The position numbers and the translations under genes were made by a program. A DNA stretch of 55,877 bases from Actinomycetota bacterium (lineage in GTDB: Bacteria; Actinomycetota; Aquicultoria; Subteraquimicrobiales; UBA9087): positions 1 to 55,877 of the forward strand of contig JASEEZ010000011.1 of the NCBI GenBank assembly GCA_030019215.1. The letters are read 5' to 3'. A model generated the notes under the pieces. It was not told where the DNA came from. It ran no database searches and saw nothing but the letters and a program-made list of their open reading frames with translations. Shown one piece after another: positions 50,513 to 55,877 of this stretch. How positions within the stretch are numbered: position 1 is the first letter of the stretch; each line of letters starts with the position of its first letter.

Positions 50513-52240
50513 ATGATCACGGAATCGCTCGGCTTCAAAAAACCTGCGCTATTTTTAGTTCTTCTCGTCGGATTGTTCGTGCTCTTTACCTTAGTGAGGG
50601 TCAACCACATCACGGCGGATCCGCCTCTCAATTTAACTTGGAGTAACTGCGCTTTTACCGATGAAGGGGCCTATGCCTATAACGCTCGAAACAAGGTGCT
50701 TTTCGGAAGCTGGGATGTGGATGGATGGACTGAGTACAATGGTATGTATCAAACCCCCATCGTCCATTTTCTAAACTACCTCGTCTTCTCCGTTTTGGGT
50801 GTGGGGTTTGTTCAGGTGAGGATAGCCCCCATCATCTTGAGTGTTCTTTCCCTCTGGCTTCTTTATGCTGCCCTTAAAGATAATCTGGGAGAAAGGGTAG
50901 CACTCCTCTCAGCGCTATTTCTGGGTTTTAATTATGTTTATGTTATGTATAACCGGGTGGGGATAACTGAGACGCCTGAAGTTTTTTTCATGCTTCTGAC
51001 GTTTTACTTATACCAGAAGGGGGCAGCATCCAGGACTTTTAATTTCCTCTCGGGATTTTTCTGCTGGGTGACCTTTGTAACCAAACCCTATGCGTTCTTC
51101 TTTATTCTAGCTTTCTTTGCGATGTTTTTGGTCAAATTCTTACAAGGGCGTTCCGAGTCAGTGGCAAGAAGAAAGGTTTTATCCTCTTTGTTCATCTTTC
51201 TGAGCGGATTTTTGCTGGCGCTCATCGTCTCCCTGATGATCTGGTATATACCCTACTTTTCAGAAATCAGATACTATAGCACCTTTTCTCTCACTGATCA
51301 GGTTATTAGTCCTTTGGGGAGGGTGCGTAAAGTCTTCAGCATACTGGCTTTTCCCGATAGTCTATGGATTAGAGCCCCGATTATAACCATTTTCTCTTTC
51401 TTTTATGTTGTGGTTCTCACTTCGGCCGGCAGAAAGTTCTCCAGCGAAGATGCTTTCTTTATAAGCTGGTTTGCTTTGGGATTGGTTTTCCTATCCCTTT
51501 TGGCCTACCGCCCACTTCGTTATTTTGTTCCCCTCATCCCTCCGATGTGTGTTTTGGCGGCCCGGGCCTGGATGGGGTTGTGGAGAGCTGAGAAGGCCGC
51601 TTTATTGCCAAAAATCACTCCCGGTCGTCGTTTCTGGATATTCTTTTGGGCTTGGGTAATTGCTTTCATTTTGCTGTACAACTGCTTGGCTGGCTATTTT
51701 GGTTCGGCCACTCCTAATCTAATAAAGCTCTCTTTGGGGATATCATTTTTAGTGTCCGTTGGCCTTTCAATATCGCATGAGAGGGTGGAGAGGATGATTC
51801 AATTTTTTGCAAGGAGCTTTTCGGGAACGAGTCTTTCCAAAAGTCTGTGCGTTGGGGCAATGGTCGCCTTTTTTGCCGTGAACGGTGGGCAGTATCTGGC
51901 GTGGGCCATGAATCCCAGGTACACCCTATCCGAAACTTCTAAGGAACTGGAGCGAATTTTGCCCGGTGATTCGAGAGTGATGGGAAACTTCGCGGCCGAG
52001 TTGTGTCTGGGAAATCATCTTCGTTGCTTGCCCTATTTTAATATTGCTGATAGGTATAAACCGGAAAAAATCATATCCCTTGTCGAAACCCATGGGGTCA
52101 CTCATTTGTTGTTGCCTTTAGAGGATGTTCTTTTTTATAACCCGGAGTTGTTCGAAAGTGATCTCATCGTGAAACACTCCAGGGTCGTTAAACAGTATCA
52201 CATAAAAGAGCAAACGATTTTGCTTTACGCCATAGACTGA
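50513..52240 (+). CDS. GT39-like (ArnT/PMT type) membrane glycosyltransferase
   Basis: 575 residues, about 12 hydrophobic helices. The first extracytoplasmic loop has NCAFTDEGAYAYNARN with the acidic Asp-Glu pair expected for GT-C enzymes, and the FNYVYVMYNRVGITETPEVFFM motif near residue 155 resembles the ArnT/PMT family segment. The C-terminal 80 residues are an outside domain (LPGDSRVMGNFAAELCLGN). It should take a sugar from a polyprenyl-phosphate donor. ATG start behind GGGTTTGAGGG. Confidence 0.82.
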   Translation: MITESLGFKKPALFLVLLVGLFVLFTLVRVNHITADPPLNLTWSNCAFTDEGAYAYNARNKVLFGSWDVDGWTEYNGMYQTPIVHFLNYLVFSVLGVGFVQVRIAPIILSVLSLWLLYAALKDNLGERVALLSALFLGFNYVYVMYNRVGITETPEVFFMLLTFYLYQKGAASRTFNFLSGFFCWVTFVTKPYAFFFILAFFAMFLVKFLQGRSESVARRKVLSSLFIFLSGFLLALIVSLMIWYIPYFSEIRYYSTFSLTDQVISPLGRVRKVFSILAFPDSLWIRAPIITIFSFFYVVVLTSAGRKFSSEDAFFISWFALGLVFLSLLAYRPLRYFVPLIPPMCVLAARAWMGLWRAEKAALLPKITPGRRFWIFFWAWVIAFILLYNCLAGYFGSATPNLIKLSLGISFLVSVGLSISHERVERMIQFFARSFSGTSLSKSLCVGAMVAFFAVNGGQYLAWAMNPRYTLSETSKELERILPGDSRVMGNFAAELCLGNHLRCLPYFNIADRYKPEKIISLVETHGVTHLLLPLEDVLFYNPELFESDLIVKHSRVVKQYHIKEQTILLYAID

Positions 52241-52261
52241 AAATTTAAAAGGTTTATTGAG

Positions 52262-53827
52262 ATGTTTTTGGAGAAACCGATGAAAAAGGCAAAATTCTTT
52301 CTTGGTCAGCATATTGTTCCGCTTTCCCCTTTGGTTATTTTGGCCATCGCCCTGGGTGTGAGGGTCTATGGAATAAGGTTTGGACTGCCTCATATCTATC
52401 ATCCGGATGAGGCAGCCATAGTAGGGCCCGTTCATTTGATAGTTCAGACGGGGGATTTTAATCCCCATTGGTTTAATTGGCCCTCCTTGTATATCTACAT
52501 TCAGGTTTTCGTATATGTTGCCCGGTTTCTCTTTGGGGTATCAAAGGGCTCATACGCATCTTTAGCCGATGTAACGCTACCCGGTTTTTATTTCTGGGGT
52601 AGGTTAGTTACTGCTCTGTTGGGTACTTTTACCGTCTACGTTGTGTATTTGATCGGCAGAAAGATGTTTGATCGGGAAACGGGTTTACTGGCGGCGTTGT
52701 TTTTGGCCCTCTATTTCCTTCACGTCAAGGATTCGCACTATCTTACCGTAGATGTCCCCGCTACTTTTTTTGTGGCTCTGTCTTTCTTTTTTTCTTACCT
52801 GGTTCTCGAGAAAAATGAAACAAAGCACTATATACTGGCGGGTCTTATCGCTGGATTAGCGGCGGCGACAAAGTACAATGCCATACTTGTGGTTATCCCT
52901 CTGGCTCTTGCCTATGTGTTTCGTTCTTTAAGGGATGGCGTTTTTGGGGGCAAAGTATGGCTAGGCTTTTTCTTTGCTGCTTTGGGTTTTTTTATTGGTT
53001 GCCCGTATTCAGTTTTGGATTTACCTACTTTTTTGGATGGTGTCGCTTTCGACATATACCACTATAGGATGGGGCACGAGGGATTTGAGGGAAGCAATAA
53101 TTGGCTGTTCTATTCGCGCTATTTATTTAGGGAAGGCGTAGGTCCGACTCTTTTCCCCCTCACCTGTGGAGGAGTTTTATTAAGTTTTGCTAAGCGTCGC
53201 GAGAAGGACTGGTTGTTGCTTTCTTTTCCCCTCATCTATTTCGTGCTGTTGTCTACTCAAAAGGTAAATTTTGTCCGGAATCTGCTTCCCATTCTTCCAT
53301 TCCTTGCCATCTTTGGAGCCATTTTTGCAAGGAGAGCAGCGACAGTTATTTTAGATCAAGTTAAGCTGGCGAGAAGTCTAAGGATCGCTTTGATCGCTAT
53401 TTTTTTAATCTCGGTTTTGACTCTTCCCGTAGTAAAGGCTCTTGAGTTTGGTTATGGCTGTTCTCAGAAGAGCACCCGCACCTTAGCTGCAGAATGGATC
53501 GAGGCCAATATCCCTAAAGGCTCTCGAATTGTCATCGAGGACTACGCTCCCCCGATTTCTGGAGACTTTGAAGTGATTGGGTTCAGGCTTCAAGATCACC
53601 CTCTCGATTTTTATGCGAAAGAAGGTTTCGACTATCTTGTTTTTAGCTCGGGCAGTTATGCTAGATTTTTTAAGGAACCCCAAAAGTACCCGAACCAGGT
53701 CGAAGGGTACAAGAAGTTATTTGAAAAAGGGATTTTAATAAAGGAATTTAAGGCCGATGATAGGGTTGAGGGTTTCTTGTCTCCCACGATCAAGATTTTT
53801 AAAGTGCCAAAGTTGAATAGGGGATGA
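52262..53827 (+). CDS. GT39-like membrane glycosyltransferase
   Basis: 521 residues with about 11-12 membrane helices. First loop: FGLPHIYHPDEAAIVGPVH with the His-Pro-Asp-Glu active-site motif, then LHVKDSHYLTVDVPATFFVAL, which matches the PMT_2 region. A soluble C-terminal domain follows (AAEWIEANIPKGSRIVIEDYAPP). The next gene is a close paralogue over the full length, so the two arose by tandem duplication. ATG start; a downstream ATG at residue 7 is also possible. It is 21 bases after the preceding stop. Confidence 0.85.
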   Translation: MFLEKPMKKAKFFLGQHIVPLSPLVILAIALGVRVYGIRFGLPHIYHPDEAAIVGPVHLIVQTGDFNPHWFNWPSLYIYIQVFVYVARFLFGVSKGSYASLADVTLPGFYFWGRLVTALLGTFTVYVVYLIGRKMFDRETGLLAALFLALYFLHVKDSHYLTVDVPATFFVALSFFFSYLVLEKNETKHYILAGLIAGLAAATKYNAILVVIPLALAYVFRSLRDGVFGGKVWLGFFFAALGFFIGCPYSVLDLPTFLDGVAFDIYHYRMGHEGFEGSNNWLFYSRYLFREGVGPTLFPLTCGGVLLSFAKRREKDWLLLSFPLIYFVLLSTQKVNFVRNLLPILPFLAIFGAIFARRAATVILDQVKLARSLRIALIAIFLISVLTLPVVKALEFGYGCSQKSTRTLAAEWIEANIPKGSRIVIEDYAPPISGDFEVIGFRLQDHPLDFYAKEGFDYLVFSSGSYARFFKEPQKYPNQVEGYKKLFEKGILIKEFKADDRVEGFLSPTIKIFKVPKLNRG

Positions 53828-53839
53828 AGGGGGGAATTT

Positions 53840-55378
53840 ATGAAAAAAGTTTGGTCGATTTTAAAGGAGAATTTTCCTGGAATATCCTTGCTCCTCATCC
53901 TGTTGGTTGCTTTTGCAGTCAGGGTATGGGGTATCAGATTCGGTTTGCCCAACCTCTATCATCCCGATGAGTGGGCGATCGTCGATAGAGCTTTGGGGAT
54001 ATTGCGAACGGGCGATTACAACCCACACGATTTTGGCTATCCCTCCCTTTATATGTACATAGAGGGAATAACATTCATCTTCCACTTTTTCTACGGGGTA
54101 TCCAAGGGATTGTATACCTCCCTGGCCGATATACAGTTGCCCGGTTTTTATCTCTGGGGGAGGCTGACCACAGCTTTCCTGGGCACTTCTACCGTTTACA
54201 TAGTCTACCTAATCGGCCGGCGAATGTTTGGAGAGAAGGTGGGTTTACTCTCGGCGTTATTGCTTGCTTTTTCTTTCTTCCACGTGAAGGATTCCCATTA
54301 CATCACCGTCGACGTCCCTGCCTCTTTCTTTGTGGCCCTGTCTTTTCTCTTTTGTTATCTCATTTTGGAGAAAGGTGAAAAGAGGCATTATATCCTGGCG
54401 GGGCTGTTCGCGGGACTCTCGATGGCCACTAAATGGAACGTTGCCCCCATCCTCCTTTCCCTGATCGTCGCCTATCTTTTGGCTTCCTGGAGGAACCGTG
54501 CCTTGACGGATGGTATATTTATCGGGCTTTTGGCTTTTGGTCTCGGTCTTTTCATCGGCACACCCTATGCCTTTCTCGATTTGCCCAAGTTTTTGAACGA
54601 TCTCGCCGGGATAATGGTTCACTATCGGGGTGGGCATCCGGGTTTCGAGGCGAGCGTTCCCTGGCTGTTTTATTTGAAACATATGGCGAGTTCAGAGGGC
54701 CTTGGAGTTGCAATTTTTCTTTGTGCCGCCGGAGGTATATTGCTCTCTTTGATGAGGCGCAGCGATAAGGATCTTCTTTTGCTCTCCTTTCCCCTCGTTT
54801 ATTTCCTGCTGGTATCTAGCTCGAAGGTTACCTTTCCCAGAAATGTGTTGCCCCTCTACCCATTTCTGGTGCTTTATGGGGGGTGTTTTCTCTCAGAGAT
54901 TATAAAGTTCCTCTCGTCTAGATTCAGGCTCGAAGGTGGGAAGAAAAATTTGATCGTTGCTGGCCTGCTTGTTTTGGTCTTGACTATGCCTGTGATAAGG
55001 ATAGTCCAGTTCGATTACGGTTGCTCCATAAAGGATACCAGAACACGAGCGGCCGAGTGGGTTGAGAAGAATCTTCCCAGGGGTTCAAAGATCGCTGCCG
55101 AGTTTTATGCCCCGCCTATCTCCAGGAACTTCGAGGTGGTTAAGTTCCCGTTTCTTGATCGGCCGCCGGAGTGGTTTCTGGAACAGAATTTTGATTATCT
55201 TGTCTTTGACGGTGCAGATTTCCAGCGATACTTTGATGAGCCGGATAAATATCACGAGCAGGTCGAAAAATATAATAAACTTTTCAGGCTCGGCACCTTA
55301 ATAAAAGATTTTAAAGCCGACGAAAGAGTCGAGGGCTTTCTTTCCCCCGAAATAAGAATATATAAGGTTTCTTCATAG
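53840..55378 (+). CDS. GT39-like membrane glycosyltransferase (tandem paralogue)
   Basis: 512 residues. It has the same build as the previous gene: FGLPNLYHPDEWAIVDRAL, HVKDSHYITVDVPASFFVAL, and the C-terminal AAEWVEKNLPRGSKIAAEFYAPP domain. Differences are spread evenly, so the duplication is not recent. The Asp-Glu pair is kept in both, which suggests both are active, perhaps with different donors or acceptors. ATG start behind AAGGGGGG. Last gene of the polysaccharide locus in the window; a repeat element begins right at its stop. Confidence 0.85.
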   Translation: MKKVWSILKENFPGISLLLILLVAFAVRVWGIRFGLPNLYHPDEWAIVDRALGILRTGDYNPHDFGYPSLYMYIEGITFIFHFFYGVSKGLYTSLADIQLPGFYLWGRLTTAFLGTSTVYIVYLIGRRMFGEKVGLLSALLLAFSFFHVKDSHYITVDVPASFFVALSFLFCYLILEKGEKRHYILAGLFAGLSMATKWNVAPILLSLIVAYLLASWRNRALTDGIFIGLLAFGLGLFIGTPYAFLDLPKFLNDLAGIMVHYRGGHPGFEASVPWLFYLKHMASSEGLGVAIFLCAAGGILLSLMRRSDKDLLLLSFPLVYFLLVSSSKVTFPRNVLPLYPFLVLYGGCFLSEIIKFLSSRFRLEGGKKNLIVAGLLVLVLTMPVIRIVQFDYGCSIKDTRTRAAEWVEKNLPRGSKIAAEFYAPPISRNFEVVKFPFLDRPPEWFLEQNFDYLVFDGADFQRYFDEPDKYHEQVEKYNKLFRLGTLIKDFKADERVEGFLSPEIRIYKVSS

Positions 55379-55520
55379 GGTGGAAAATACGACGGCGAGG
55401 CAAAGTGTAAAGAGGGCTTTAGGATTCAAGGATTCCAGGAGTCAAGGGGTCAAGTGAAAATCTTGGAAAATAAAACACTCGAATCCTAGAATCCTAGAAC
55501 CCTCGAATCCTTTAATGAGT
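55378..55520 (+). mobile_element. MITE-like element, family 1, copy D (partial)
   Basis: It contains GGCGAGG, AAGTGTAAAGAGGGCTTTAGG, the AGGATTCAAGGATTCCAGG core and ACACTCGAATCCTAGAATCC, in the same order as copy B. The terminal CTTCTCC repeats seen in the other three copies are not found, so this is a decayed or truncated copy. Confidence 0.65.
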
Positions 55521-55613
55521 AGCTGATTGGTATCAAGAGATCGGTTACCCTTTTAGGCTCAACACATCGGTAACTCTTTGTTGTTAAATATTCCCCAAAA
55601 AGGGGGAATTCAC

Positions 55614-55844
55614 ATGGACAACAAAGAGACCGAATTAAGGAAAAGAGCCATTACCAGATATCTATCTGGCGAACAACCAGTAGAGATATACAAAGAGCTA
55701 CATAAAAGCAAACGGTGGTTCTTTAAATGGCTAAATAGATATGATTCGGCTAAAAGAGACAAAATCGAAAACTGGTACGATGATAAACCCAGTATACCTT
55801 TGAATCAGCCATTTAAAACCGGTCAAGTCCAATTTTTCCTGTAA
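55614..55844 (+). pseudogene. Truncated helix-turn-helix transposase (IS481-like N-terminus)
   Basis: 76 residues. ELRKRAITRYLSGEQP, EIYKELHKSKRWFFKWLNRY and the following charged stretch are the helix-turn-helix head of IS transposases of the IS481/homeodomain-like type. In intact relatives an rve-type DDE domain follows; here the frame closes after GQVQFFL, so only the DNA-binding part is left. ATG 55614 has GGGGGAA upstream. Possibly the 5' remnant of an insertion sequence. The window ends 33 bases after the stop, so a continuation in another frame cannot be excluded. Confidence 0.65.
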
Positions 55845-55877
55845 AAACGAGAAGGCCCGGCATTAGACGTTAACCGC

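Overview
The window reads as chromosomal DNA from a bacterium of the Actinobacteriota, probably a deep-branching uncultivated (subsurface or hot-spring type) lineage. The main support is gene order: a WecA-type transferase directly before the ATP synthase operon, and murA directly after atpC, is an actinobacterial arrangement. LytR-CpsA-Psr and SpoIID-type wall proteins fit. Purine-rich codons (AGG, AGA, GAG) and frequent GTG and TTG starts behind strong Shine-Dalgarno sequences run through the window. Species cannot be fixed from sequence alone. All confident genes lie on the plus strand. No tRNA, rRNA or CRISPR array was seen.

Layout. (1) 1-2.1 kb: a four-helix-bundle protein, a dCMP/CMP deaminase and a WecA/TagO-like transferase. 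(2) 2.2-10 kb: a complete F-type ATP synthase operon with several oddities: a delta subunit without its N-terminal domain, a gamma subunit with an extra acidic insert of about 80 residues, a c subunit whose helix-1 glycine motif is largely replaced, and two near-identical palindrome-rich repeats flanking atpE-atpD. (3) 10-12.2 kb: murA and fabZ. (4) 12.6-22.1 kb: a six-gene block of exported proteins (amidase, SpoIID-like, two GH42-like barrel proteins, an L,D-transpeptidase, and a protein of unknown fold), tied together by about nine copies of a Cys-containing carboxypeptidase-regulatory-like module and by a second shared domain. (5) 22.2-29.5 kb: an LCP ligase and the dTDP-L-rhamnose pathway (rmlA, rmlC, rmlB, rmlD) with a DUF3048 lipoprotein. 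The rmlB gene carries a 365-residue intein with LAGLIDADG endonuclease motifs, inserted exactly before the catalytic Thr-Asp-Glu. (6) 29.5-55.4 kb: a surface polysaccharide locus with an ABC exporter (Wzm/Wzt), methyltransferases, many GT2/GT4/GT9 glycosyltransferases, a radical SAM protein, an aminotransferase, a Wzx-like flippase, a Wzz-like protein and several GT39-like membrane proteins. (7) 55.6 kb to the end: a truncated transposase.

How it fits together. dTDP-rhamnose and other sugars would be built into a lipid-linked polymer (the WecA-type enzyme is a candidate for initiation), exported by Wzm/Wzt or by the flippase, and attached to peptidoglycan by the LCP enzyme. The 12.6-22.1 kb exported set would trim or cross-link the wall. 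The ATP synthase and murA/fabZ are housekeeping neighbours.

Repeats are plentiful. There are four copies of a roughly 0.14-0.35 kb element with CTTCTCC-type terminal inverted repeats, two elements ending in TAGTRCCGTTACAAC, and many short palindromes, several of which supply the last codons of genes.
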